Below are positions 1-6,084 of a stretch of 6,084 nucleotides of DNA, piece after piece. The number at the start of each line of letters is the position of its first letter. The stretch's first letter is position 1. Below the pieces are notes generated by a model, which saw only the letters and a list, made by a program, of their open reading frames with translations, ran no database searches and had not been told where the DNA came from. This DNA is from an uncultured Dehalococcoidia bacterium (GTDB lineage Bacteria; Chloroflexota; Dehalococcoidia; Tepidiformales; Tepidiformaceae). Location: the NCBI GenBank assembly GCA_937954195.1, contig CALFYR010000158.1, positions 1 to 6,084 of the forward strand, written 5' to 3'. The position numbers and the translations under genes were made by a program.

Positions 1-888
1 CTTTGGAACAAGCTGACCTACGCCAAGCGCGCGCGTACCGTGCTTGCGGAGGTCTACGACGGCTACCCGCATACCGGTGGCACGAACCGCATCCACGTAA
101 GCGAGATTGCTGCCTTCGTGCCCACGAACGGCGCCGCAGCGCCACTCCGGGCAAGGGAGACCAACCCGTTCCAGCCGGCCATGGCCGGCTACGTCCACGA
201 GCTTATCCGCCACGGCGACACCATCCAGATCGGTACGGGGCTATCGACCATCCCCCTTGCGAACGCCGGCGCGTTCGATGGGTTCGTGGACCTTGGCGTC
301 CACAGCGAGGTCAGCACACCCGGCATGAACGACCTCGTCTATAAGGGAGTGATCACCGGCGCCCGCAAGACCGTGAACCCGGGCAAGTACGTCGCCACCG
401 CCCTGAGCGCGACGACCCCCGAGGAACTGGAGTTCATCCACGAAAACCCGGTGTACGAACTCCACGAGGTGCACTACACCAACGACATCCAGGTGATCGC
501 CGCCCACGATAACATGGTGGCCATCAACAACGGTCTCACCATCGACCTGACCGGCCAGGTGGCCGCGGAATCCATCGGCCCGGAGATGTGGAGCGGCCCC
601 GGCGGCCAAATTGAGTTCGTGATCGGCGCGAACTACTCGAAGGGTGGCCGCAGCATCACCATGGTGCCCGCGACGGCGAAAGGCGGCGCGGTCAGCCGCA
701 TCGTGCCAGAACATCCCCCGGGGACAATCATCACGGTCCCGCGCCAGTTCATGGATTACGTGGTGACGGAGTTCGGCATCGCAAGCCTGTACGGGAAGAA
801 CGACCTTGAGCGAGCCCGGGAACTGATCAACGTGGCCCATCCGGACCACCGTGAAGACCTGCGGCGTTCCCTTAAGGGCAGGGATTAG
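1..888 (+). CDS. Acetyl-CoA hydrolase / 4-hydroxybutyrate CoA-transferase family protein (5'-truncated)
   Basis: Enzymes of this family move coenzyme A between acyl-CoA and a carboxylate such as acetate or 4-hydroxybutyrate, through a glutamyl-CoA intermediate, in the cytosol. The frame is open from base 1 and family-like sequence continues upstream of the first GTG at 40 (ARTVLAEV, then IHVSEIAAFV), so the real start lies outside the window. About 295 codons are visible against roughly 430 in the family, so about 130 N-terminal residues are missing. The segment DLGVHSE matches the catalytic loop of the family, and its glutamate (codon 307-309) is the expected CoA-accepting residue. The C-terminal domain carries the glycine-rich GPGGQIEFVIGA and SKGGRSI motifs, then YVVTEFGIASLYGK and INVAHPDHREDL, all typical. 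The gene ends normally at TAG 886-888. The family is secure; the acyl substrate cannot be told from this part, so acetyl-CoA hydrolase, butyryl-CoA:acetate or 4-hydroxybutyrate CoA-transferase all remain possible. Confidence 0.9.
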   Translation, partial: LWNKLTYAKRARTVLAEVYDGYPHTGGTNRIHVSEIAAFVPTNGAAAPLRARETNPFQPAMAGYVHELIRHGDTIQIGTGLSTIPLANAGAFDGFVDLGVHSEVSTPGMNDLVYKGVITGARKTVNPGKYVATALSATTPEELEFIHENPVYELHEVHYTNDIQVIAAHDNMVAINNGLTIDLTGQVAAESIGPEMWSGPGGQIEFVIGANYSKGGRSITMVPATAKGGAVSRIVPEHPPGTIITVPRQFMDYVVTEFGIASLYGKNDLERARELINVAHPDHREDLRRSLKGRD

Positions 889-893
889 GCACG

Positions 894-913
894 CCCCGGA
901 TCGGGGATTTCCC
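894..913 (+). terminator. Weak hairpin after the CoA-transferase gene
   Basis: Six bases after the stop codon lies the perfect inverted repeat CCCCG-GAT-CGGGG (894-906), followed by ATTTCCC. It could be the stem of a terminator for the CoA-transferase transcript. The stem is only 5 bp and the following T-run is only three bases, so intrinsic termination is doubtful. Confidence 0.2.
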
Positions 914-936
914 TGATTCGGCCGCGATATGCCACA

Positions 937-972
937 TGCGTAAATTTAGTTCGAGCAGAACAATCTAACGAA
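937..972 (+). promoter_or_regulatory. Possible promoter/operator patch before the PAS kinase
   Basis: In an otherwise GC-rich gap, the AT-rich stretch GCGTAAATTTAG (938-949) contains a -10-like TAAATT at 941-946. No good -35 hexamer lies at the right distance. It is followed by a short inverted repeat GTTC-N5-GAAC (949-961), which could be a regulator half-site pair. No Shine-Dalgarno sequence precedes the GTG at 973, so the message may be leaderless or weakly initiated. This is a suggestion from base composition and symmetry only. Confidence 0.2.
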
Positions 973-3900
973 GTGCCTCCCGTGCTCGCATCGTCCCCCC
1001 ATGCTCCCGACCTCGCCCGTTACCGCCAGCTGATCGAGAACACCCCCGAAGCGCTCATGCTTGGCGATGGCGCGGGCAGGATCCTCGACGCCAATCAGCA
1101 AGCACTCGAACTTTTCGGTTACTCGCTTGAGGAGCTCCGCAACGGCCCCGCGTGGGGACTTTGCGACGCGAGCGACCAGCGGTTCCACGAGTCCATCCAC
1201 ACCCGCGCATCGTCAGGCAGATCGGACTTTCAGATCCGGATGGTGCGGAACGACGGGACCGTCTTCGAAGCCCGCATCTGGTCGGTGTTGTTCACGGAGG
1301 ACGGCCAACGCCGCTCCTGGTTGGGCGTAACCCCACTTGCGAGTCCCGAACCGGCCCGCGGTGTGCTTCTCCGGGCGAATGCCATGTTGAGCGCGGTGAT
1401 CGCGGGCGCACCGGACGGCATCATCGTGGTGGACGACGATGGGAACGTGGTGCACGTGAACGATGTGTTCCTGCGGACGTGGCATCTTGAACGTGACTTC
1501 GCGCTACTCCCGATGGAGAAACGGCGTTCCGCCGCCATCCATCTCCTCAAGGACCCCGGGCAGTTCACGCGCGAAATAGAGGCACTTCGGGGGAACAAGG
1601 ACCTCGCACTGCACGACTTCATCGAGCTGGTAGACGGGCGGACGCTTGAGATGCACAGTCACCCGCTCACGGCGCCGGGCGGCGAGCGCATCGGGCGCAT
1701 CTGGTACTACAGCGATGTGACGGCGGCCATGGAAGCAAGGGCCGAACTTGCCCACCGCGATGCGCTGCTTGAAGCGCAGTTCGAACTCTCCCGCGATGCG
1801 ATGATCATGGTCGGTCAGGACGGAACCGCCCGCCGATTCAACCAGCAATTCCTGGACCTGTGGGGATTGACCCGCGAGCAGATGCAGCTTCCCGAGCCCG
1901 AGCGGATGGCGATTGCGCTGCCGCGTCTTGCCGACCCGAAGGGTTTTCAGCGGATGTTCGATGGCATTTCCGCCGATGGCAACGCGGAAATCAACGAAAT
2001 GGTCAGGTTTGAAGACGGCCGGACCCTGGAGATGGTTTCGGCGCCGTTTTTCCTCGTGGATGGGACGCACGTCGGCCGTGTGTGGGTGTTCCGGGATATC
2101 TCCGCGCGGCTGTCGGGTCAACGGGCGCTGGAATCGGCCGATACGTTGCTTGAGGCCCAGTTCAGCCTCTCCCAGGATGGCATGGTGGTGCTTGCGGACG
2201 ATGGGCGTGTCCTCCGCGCCAGCCGGCACTTCCACGAGCTGACGCACAACGGCGCGCCATGGCTGGACCTTTCGTTCGAAGAACGCGAACGCGCCCTGAC
2301 CGAGTTGGCAGCCGATGAAGCCCAATCCCGCGCGTTCAACTCACGCTGGATGGCCAACCCTGCCGGGCAGTTCGAGGAGACCTTCGAACTGAAGACGGGC
2401 GGATGGATGGAAATCCGGACGATGCCGCTGGTGACCGCTTCGGGCGAACGGCTCGGACGGCTCTTTGTTTACCGCGATGTGACGAAGCGGCGGCGAGCGT
2501 TGCGTGCGCTGGAAGAAGCGAATGCGCTGCTCAGCGCGCAGTTCGAGCACGCACCGCACGCCACGCTGGTGCTGGCGAGCGACGGCTCATTCATCAGGGC
2601 GAGCGATTCGTTCTTCGAGTTCTCTGGACTGCCTCGCGAATGGGCTGCCCTGCCCCAGGACGAACGCCGGGCGCAACTCCAGGCGATCAGCGCCGATCCT
2701 GTCCGGGCAGCGAACTTCAACGAACGTTGGCGGGAAAACCCGACAGAAGACCTGACCTCTGATTTTCGCCTGCGCGATGGCCGGTACTTCGAGGTCCGTT
2801 CGCGTCCGCTCATCGGGTCCGATGGGGAGGCACTTGGGCGGATCTTCTTCTATACAGACATCACGGAGCGGCGACGGGCCGAGACGGTGCTCCGCGAAAG
2901 CGAAGCGCAGCTCCGAACGCTGATGGGAGCGCTCGGCGAGGGGGTTGTCTTGCACGACGCGAGTGGCGCAATCGTCCTCGCGAACGCTGCGGCCGAGCGC
3001 GTGTTGGGGCTTTCGCTCGACCAGCTGCTTGGGCGGCAGCCAACCGGTCCGCGGTGGAGGGCGATACGGGAAGACGGGACGCTGTTCCCCGGCGACGAGC
3101 ACCCGGCCACCGTGGCACTGCGGACCGGTCAGCCTGTTTCGAACGTCGTGATGGGAATCCACCGGCCGAACGGCGAGGATGCGTGGCTGCTGGTGAACTG
3201 CGAGCCGCTTTTCCACGGCCCGAACGGCGAGGTGACCGGCTGCGTCGCGTCGTTCTTCGATATCACGGAACGGCGCAAGCTGGAGGCGGCAGCCGCGCGG
3301 GCGCGTCAGCAGGAAAGCCTCGCGGTGCTGGCCGGTGGCATCTCGCACAAGCTGAACAACCTGCTAACCAGCATCATTGGGAATACGTGGGTTGCATCGC
3401 GGACGCAGGAAACCACGCCGGAGCTGCAGGCAAGCCTGGACGACATCGGCCACGCGGCGGAATCGGCCGCTGCCCTGGTGGGAGACCTGCGCAGTTTCGC
3501 TTCTCCCAGCTACCTGCTAAGTCCGAACGTGGCGATCAACGATTGCGTCCGCTCGGCGCTCGCGGACATTCCGGCGGAGCAACGCGAACGGCTTGCCATT
3601 AATCTCGGCGCGGCACTGCCGCACATCTCGGCAAACGCCGACGGCCTGCGACGCGCGGTGGTCAACCTTCTCGAGAACGCGTTCAACTCGGAAAGCCCGA
3701 CCGTCGAAATCCGGACCCGCCTCGTCGACTGGGAGCCCGGAGGCGAGATGGTCTTCAGTGCGGCGGAGCCCGATGCGGGCGAGTGGCTCGCCATCGAAAT
3801 CGAGGACCGTGGCTCAGGGATGGAACGGACACGACTGGAGCGCTCATTCGAGCCGTTCTTCACGACAGGGTTCGCTGGAAGCGGCCTGGGGTTGCCCGCG

Positions 3901-4008
3901 GCGGTTGGAATCGTTCGGGAGCACGGGGGATTCGTCGGGCTGCAATCGAAGCCGGGGAGCGGGACGCTGGCTCGCATCTTCCTGCCCATTGGGAAGCAGG
4001 CCCCGTAG
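973..4008 (+). CDS. Soluble multi-PAS sensor histidine kinase (six PAS, HisKA-like, HATPase_c)
   Basis: A 1011-residue cytoplasmic sensor kinase: PAS domains sense a signal, a histidine is autophosphorylated from ATP, and the phosphate passes to a response regulator. No signal peptide or membrane helix is visible. PAS domains lie at about 12-122, 133-252, 263-379, 390-506, 517-633 and 644-768; PAS 2-6 end in the usual D[VI][TS] motif (for example FFYTDITERR), while PAS 1 lacks it. The dimerisation domain (about 782-848) has GGISHKLNNLLTSIIGN with phospho-acceptor His792. It resembles the GGxAHDFNNLL class but has Lys793 where Asp or Glu is usual. The ATPase domain shows the N box NLLENAFN (Asn902), G1 DRGSG (Asp945), F box EPFFTT and G2 GSGLGL (969-974). 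No receiver domain is present. GTG 973 is the first start in frame after the upstream stop; GTG 982 is an alternative, and neither has a clear ribosome site. No LOV cysteine motif or obvious haem ligand stands out, so the ligand is unknown. The partner may be the regulator encoded 210 bp downstream, but this is inference. Confidence 0.93.
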   Translation: MPPVLASSPHAPDLARYRQLIENTPEALMLGDGAGRILDANQQALELFGYSLEELRNGPAWGLCDASDQRFHESIHTRASSGRSDFQIRMVRNDGTVFEARIWSVLFTEDGQRRSWLGVTPLASPEPARGVLLRANAMLSAVIAGAPDGIIVVDDDGNVVHVNDVFLRTWHLERDFALLPMEKRRSAAIHLLKDPGQFTREIEALRGNKDLALHDFIELVDGRTLEMHSHPLTAPGGERIGRIWYYSDVTAAMEARAELAHRDALLEAQFELSRDAMIMVGQDGTARRFNQQFLDLWGLTREQMQLPEPERMAIALPRLADPKGFQRMFDGISADGNAEINEMVRFEDGRTLEMVSAPFFLVDGTHVGRVWVFRDISARLSGQRALESADTLLEAQFSLSQDGMVVLADDGRVLRASRHFHELTHNGAPWLDLSFEERERALTELAADEAQSRAFNSRWMANPAGQFEETFELKTGGWMEIRTMPLVTASGERLGRLFVYRDVTKRRRALRALEEANALLSAQFEHAPHATLVLASDGSFIRASDSFFEFSGLPREWAALPQDERRAQLQAISADPVRAANFNERWRENPTEDLTSDFRLRDGRYFEVRSRPLIGSDGEALGRIFFYTDITERRRAETVLRESEAQLRTLMGALGEGVVLHDASGAIVLANAAAERVLGLSLDQLLGRQPTGPRWRAIREDGTLFPGDEHPATVALRTGQPVSNVVMGIHRPNGEDAWLLVNCEPLFHGPNGEVTGCVASFFDITERRKLEAAAARARQQESLAVLAGGISHKLNNLLTSIIGNTWVASRTQETTPELQASLDDIGHAAESAAALVGDLRSFASPSYLLSPNVAINDCVRSALADIPAEQRERLAINLGAALPHISANADGLRRAVVNLLENAFNSESPTVEIRTRLVDWEPGGEMVFSAAEPDAGEWLAIEIEDRGSGMERTRLERSFEPFFTTGFAGSGLGLPAAVGIVREHGGFVGLQSKPGSGTLARIFLPIGKQAP
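1381..2904 (+). repeat. Four tandem PAS modules in exact 381-bp (127-residue) register
   Basis: PAS domains 2 to 5 of the kinase are tandem diverged copies. The linker-helix motif (AMLSAVI, ALLEAQF, TLLEAQF, ALLSAQF) begins at residues 137, 264, 391 and 518. The strand motif DGRTLEMHSHPL and its counterparts begin at 221, 348, 475 and 602. The GRIWYYSDVT-type end motif begins at 241, 368, 495 and 622. Every spacing is exactly 127 residues, so the four copies align without a gap. The next helix (AQLRTLM) falls at 645, again 127 on, but PAS 6 is then seven residues longer before its end motif. In copy 4 the DGR of the strand motif is replaced by TGG. The copies are clearly diverged at the protein level, so this is an old duplication rather than a recent one. 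Confidence 0.85.
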
Positions 4009-4023
4009 ACATTTCCTTTACCT

Positions 4024-4054
4024 CGCTCGCGAGCGCGAAGCGGCGTTTCGCCTC
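4024..4054 (+). terminator. Candidate terminator stem after the PAS kinase
   Basis: Sixteen bases after the kinase stop begins a 12-base perfect palindrome, CGCTCGCGAGCG. Overlapping it, GAG plus GCGAAGC (4031-4041, with C4034 bulged) can pair with GTTTCGC plus CTC (4045-4054) over a GGC loop, giving a 10-bp stem with one G-T pair. No T-tract follows, so this is at best a non-canonical or factor-assisted terminator; the two structures are mutually exclusive. Confidence 0.3.
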
Positions 4055-4126
4055 AGATCTTCATCAGTTCTTCGCAGGTGCGTGGGTAAAGTGCGCGGAA
4101 CCGGTCGTCGTGCCGGTGGTTCCCTC

Positions 4127-4164
4127 GCCTGCTTCCTCGGCCTTCGAACTTCGGGGAAGCAGGC
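4127..4164. repeat. Strong hairpin: perfect 10-bp inverted repeat
   Basis: GCCTGCTTCC (4127-4136) is the exact reverse complement of GGAAGCAGGC (4155-4164). Inside it, TCGG (4137-4140) can pair with TCGG (4151-4154) using two G-T pairs, extending the stem to 14 bp and leaving a 10-base loop. It sits 55 bp before the regulator start. Neither strand has a T-run after the stem, so it is not a classical intrinsic terminator. A structured mRNA leader, a processing site or a protein-binding site are the alternatives. Confidence 0.5.
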
Positions 4165-4181
4165 TCAAGAAACCTTGCAAC

Positions 4182-4194
4182 CGGTAGTATACCG
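4182..4194 (+). promoter_or_regulatory. Small inverted repeat over a -10-like sequence
   Basis: CGGTA-GTA-TACCG is a perfect 5-bp inverted repeat containing TAGTAT (4185-4190), which matches four of six bases of a -10 element and lies 28 bp before the regulator's ATG. A matching -35 at 16-18 bp was not found. It could be a promoter overlapped by an operator; evidence is symmetry and position only. Confidence 0.25.
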
Positions 4195-4218
4195 CGAAGT
4201 ACTTGCGCCGGGGTGGCC

Positions 4219-4917
4219 ATGAAGCCAGCTGTCCTGATTGTCGAAGACGACACGAAGACTGCCGAGCTCATCCGCCTGTACCTGGACCGAGATGGCTACC
4301 CCGTGACGGTGGCCCGAAATGGGCGGGAAGGGCTGGAGCTTGCCCGCCGCCACGAACCCGGCCTTGTCCTGCTCGATGTGATGATGCCCGAAATGGATGG
4401 GCTCGAAGTGTGCCGCCTGCTCCGCGAGGAATCGGATGTCGGCATTATCCTGGTGACCGCACGAGCCGACGAGGTGGACACGCTGCGCGCACTCGATATG
4501 GGCGCGGATGACTACGTGACCAAGCCGTTCCGGCCGCGTGAGCTGGTGGCCCGGGTGCGCGCCGTCCTTCGGCGCAAAGGCGCCAGCGAAGCCGCAGAGG
4601 AGTGCGAACTCACGTTCGGGCGCCTGTGCATCGATGGGCGCCGGCACGAGGTACGGGTCGATAACCGCGACGCCCATGTGACGCGCAAGGAATTCCAGAT
4701 CCTTCTCACCCTGGCGAAAGAACCGGGAAAGGCGTTCACACGGCTCGAGCTACTAGAGAAAGCGTTTGGATACAACTACGAAGGATTGGAACGTACTATT
4801 GACGCCCATATCCGAAACCTTCGAAAGAAGATCGAACAGGATGCTGAACGTCCGGCGTTCATCGAAACGGTCTACGGAGTTGGCTACCGATTCGCGGAGC
4901 ACAGGGTGGCGCCGTAG
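4219..4917 (+). CDS. OmpR/PhoB-family DNA-binding response regulator
   Basis: A 232-residue transcription regulator activated by phosphorylation. The N-terminal receiver domain (about 4-115) shows the acidic pair Asp10-Asp11, phospho-acceptor Asp53 in LLDVMMPEMDG, Thr80 (LVTARADE), Tyr99 and Lys102-Pro103 (DDYVTKPF), so all key residues are present. The C-terminal winged helix (about 130-228) shows VTRKEFQIL, FTRLELLEKAFGY, the recognition region RTIDAHIRNLRKKIE and the wing IETVYGVGYRF. ATG 4219 is preferred because GGGG at 4210-4213 sits about five bases upstream as a ribosome site; GTG 4213 in the same frame would add two residues and has no such site. The gene overlaps the following sensor kinase, the usual arrangement for a cognate pair, so the membrane kinase is its likely main phosphodonor. 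Target genes cannot be read from the sequence. Confidence 0.95.
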   Translation: MKPAVLIVEDDTKTAELIRLYLDRDGYPVTVARNGREGLELARRHEPGLVLLDVMMPEMDGLEVCRLLREESDVGIILVTARADEVDTLRALDMGADDYVTKPFRPRELVARVRAVLRRKGASEAAEECELTFGRLCIDGRRHEVRVDNRDAHVTRKEFQILLTLAKEPGKAFTRLELLEKAFGYNYEGLERTIDAHIRNLRKKIEQDAERPAFIETVYGVGYRFAEHRVAP

Positions 4918-6084
4918 CCGGAGCCTCCGCTGGCGTCTCTTTGCGGCGATGGTGGTTATCCCGTTGCTGGCGCTCGCATCGGTGGCGATCGCGACGCAGT
5001 ACACCACCGACGCGCGGCTGGGCGATAACCGGCTCGGCTTCGAGATCCAGCAGGTGCAGCGGGCGGGCGGCGGTCTCAAGGACCCGAACGATACCCAGGA
5101 AGACGACTTTCCGGTCTTTCGCTCGCAAATCGAGCTGAGCGAAGACGGCTACCCGATCCGGTTCGCCAATGCCGAAGGCGACGTGTACTCGCTGCAGGCG
5201 GACCGCGGTTTCGTCGCCGCATTTGAAGCCGATCAACGGAAAGCGATCGCGGCCATCAATCGCCAGGTGACGATCGCGGCGATTGGCGTCGCTCTTGTCG
5301 CCGGCGTCGTCGCCTTCTGGCTCTCGCGTCGCGTGGTCGAACCGGTCCGCCGGCTCGAAAGTGCCGCGAACGACCTGGAGACGGGGAACTACGCACGGCG
5401 GGTGCCGTTCGAAGGTTCGGACGAAATCGCGTCCCTGGCGCGCGCCTTCAATGGCATGGCCGAGGCGATCGAGCGCAAGGAGAACCTGCGCAAGCAGATG
5501 ACCTCCGATGTTGCCCACGAACTGCGGTCGCCGCTCAACAACCTGACCGGGTATCTCGAAGCCATCGCGGATGGCGTGGTGAGCCCGGACGCTGAAACGA
5601 TCTCGTCGCTCCGTGACGAGGCAGAGCTGCTCGTGCGCCTGGTCGCCGACCTGGAGCAGATCTCGCTGGCCGATGCGGGGCGCCAGGTGCTCCATCGCGA
5701 GCCCGTGCGGTTCGGGGCGGTTGTGGCTTCGGCCGTGGCGATGATGCAGCCCCGGGCAGCGGCCCGTGGCGTGACGATCACCTGCGAAGCGGCGACGCCG
5801 GCGGAAGTGGAGGCCGACCCTGGCCGGATGGCGCAGGTGGTTCGCAACCTGCTGGAGAACGCGATCACGCACACACCGGCTGGTGGGCGAATCCGGGTGC
5901 AGGTTGCGAACATCGACGACCGGGTGACGCTGACCGTGACCGATTCGGGCCCGGGCATCCCCGAGGAGCACCTGCCCTACATTTTCGAGCGCTTCTACCG
6001 GGCCGACCCTTCGAGGACTCGTGCCACTGGCGGGGCCGGGCTGGGCCTCGCCATCGTGGAGCAGCTGGTGCGCGTGCACGGCGG
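4841..6084 (+). CDS. Membrane sensor histidine kinase, BaeS-like with HAMP (3'-truncated)
   Basis: A classical transmembrane kinase partnered with the upstream regulator. The frame stays open to the window end, with about 414 codons visible. Numbering from ATG 4841: an Arg-rich N-terminus, transmembrane helix 1 at about 33-51 (LFAAMVVIPLLALASVAIA), an extracytoplasmic segment 52-142, helix 2 at about 143-162 (TIAAIGVALVAGVVAFWL), HAMP to about 215 (EPVRRLE ... DEIASLARAFN), and HisKA with His226 in DVAHELRSPLNNL followed by GYLEAIADGVV, as in BaeS-like kinases. The HATPase domain has NLLENAITH (Asn340), G1 DSGPG (Asp368), F box FERFYR and G2 GAGLGL (about 399). It is cut at RVHGG, so only some 20-30 residues seem missing. 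The start is uncertain: ATG 4841 overlaps the regulator by 77 bp; TTG 4880 has GGAG directly abutting it; ATG 4949 would begin inside helix 1. I favour 4841 because it keeps the positive residues before helix 1. Confidence 0.92.
   Translation, partial: MLNVRRSSKRSTELATDSRSTGWRRSRSLRWRLFAAMVVIPLLALASVAIATQYTTDARLGDNRLGFEIQQVQRAGGGLKDPNDTQEDDFPVFRSQIELSEDGYPIRFANAEGDVYSLQADRGFVAAFEADQRKAIAAINRQVTIAAIGVALVAGVVAFWLSRRVVEPVRRLESAANDLETGNYARRVPFEGSDEIASLARAFNGMAEAIERKENLRKQMTSDVAHELRSPLNNLTGYLEAIADGVVSPDAETISSLRDEAELLVRLVADLEQISLADAGRQVLHREPVRFGAVVASAVAMMQPRAAARGVTITCEAATPAEVEADPGRMAQVVRNLLENAITHTPAGGRIRVQVANIDDRVTLTVTDSGPGIPEEHLPYIFERFYRADPSRTRATGGAGLGLAIVEQLVRVHG

Larger units (their letters stand above)
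4009..4218. other. Structured 210-bp intergenic region between PAS kinase and response regulator
   Basis: I see no convincing gene here: the open frames that cross it continue out of frame from the kinase gene and have shadow-like composition rich in Arg, Ser and Pro. The region instead holds several inverted repeats: CGCTCGCGAGCG (4024-4035), an imperfect stem at 4031-4054, GGAACC/GGTTCC (4097-4102 and 4118-4123), a strong stem at 4127-4164, and CGGTA-GTA-TACCG (4182-4194). It probably carries the end of the kinase transcript and the promoter or leader of the regulator-kinase operon. No well-spaced -35/-10 pair could be identified. Confidence 0.5.

Noticed and set aside
886..972. CoA-transferase and PAS kinase are in the same frame, separated only by TAG 886-888, suggesting read-through or a broken fusion
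   Set aside because: The transferase ends near its normal family C-terminus, the 28 intervening codons resemble no domain, and lack of further stops over so short a GC-rich stretch is expected by chance.
1504..2325. Long - strand open frames opposite the PAS kinase (also 2587-3348)
   Set aside because: Both lie antisense to clear PAS domains, share the same third-position artefact, and show no family motifs or ribosome sites.
4034..4194. Possible tRNA or riboswitch in the intergenic hairpin region
   Set aside because: No cloverleaf with acceptor stem, T-arm consensus or CCA end can be drawn, and no known riboswitch core motif was recognised; only simple stems are present.
3593..4222. + strand frames running from the kinase 3' end across the intergenic region (also 3783-4187)
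   Set aside because: Most of each lies out of frame inside the HATPase domain, with Arg/Ser/Pro-rich, domain-free translations; the tails in the gap are simply unterminated.
4985..5250. Two copies of the octamer GCGATCGC (4985-4992 and 5243-5250), like the cyanobacterial HIP1 repeat
   Set aside because: Both encode Ala-Ile-Ala in the kinase, are only two in number, and are explained by codon use in GC-rich DNA.
4859..6079. Long open frame on the - strand (406 codons) opposite the membrane kinase
   Set aside because: Its composition is rich in Arg, His and Gly with no recognisable domain, and it lies exactly antisense to a kinase with every expected motif. Long antisense frames are a common by-product of high-GC codon bias.

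Overview
The window is high-GC bacterial DNA with four protein genes, all on the + strand. Two are cut by the window edges. The style suggests a free-living, high-GC, signalling-rich bacterium: GTG starts, a BaeS-like kinase paired with an OmpR-type regulator, and a 4-hydroxybutyrate/acetyl-CoA transferase. The regulator and its kinase resemble Chloroflexota or Actinomycetota proteins, but that placement is a weak inference. No RNA gene, mobile element or CRISPR array is visible.

Layout. Positions 1-888 hold the C-terminal two thirds of an acetyl-CoA hydrolase / 4-hydroxybutyrate CoA-transferase family enzyme. A short gap (889-972) with a weak hairpin and an AT-rich patch leads into a 1011-residue soluble histidine kinase (973-4008). 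That kinase has six PAS domains followed by a HisKA-like dimerisation domain and an HATPase_c domain. A 210-bp intergenic stretch (4009-4218) is rich in inverted repeats, including a perfect 10-bp stem. Next is an OmpR/PhoB-family response regulator (4219-4917). It overlaps a membrane-bound, HAMP-containing, BaeS-like sensor kinase that runs off the window end just after its ATP-lid G2 box (about 4841 to 6084).

How they may work together. The regulator and the downstream membrane kinase form a classical two-component operon: an extracytoplasmic signal is passed by His-Asp phosphotransfer to a DNA-binding regulator. The multi-PAS kinase has no receiver or output domain of its own and lies directly upstream. 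It could be a second, cytosolic input to the same regulator, or it could serve a regulator elsewhere; the sequence does not decide this. The CoA-transferase is metabolic and probably a separate unit.

The most distinctive observation is that PAS domains 2 to 5 of the large kinase are in exact 127-residue register with no insertion or deletion, which suggests modular duplication under length constraint. The same kinase has lysine, not the usual acidic residue, immediately after its phospho-accepting histidine. I do not see convincing evidence of an entirely new system.
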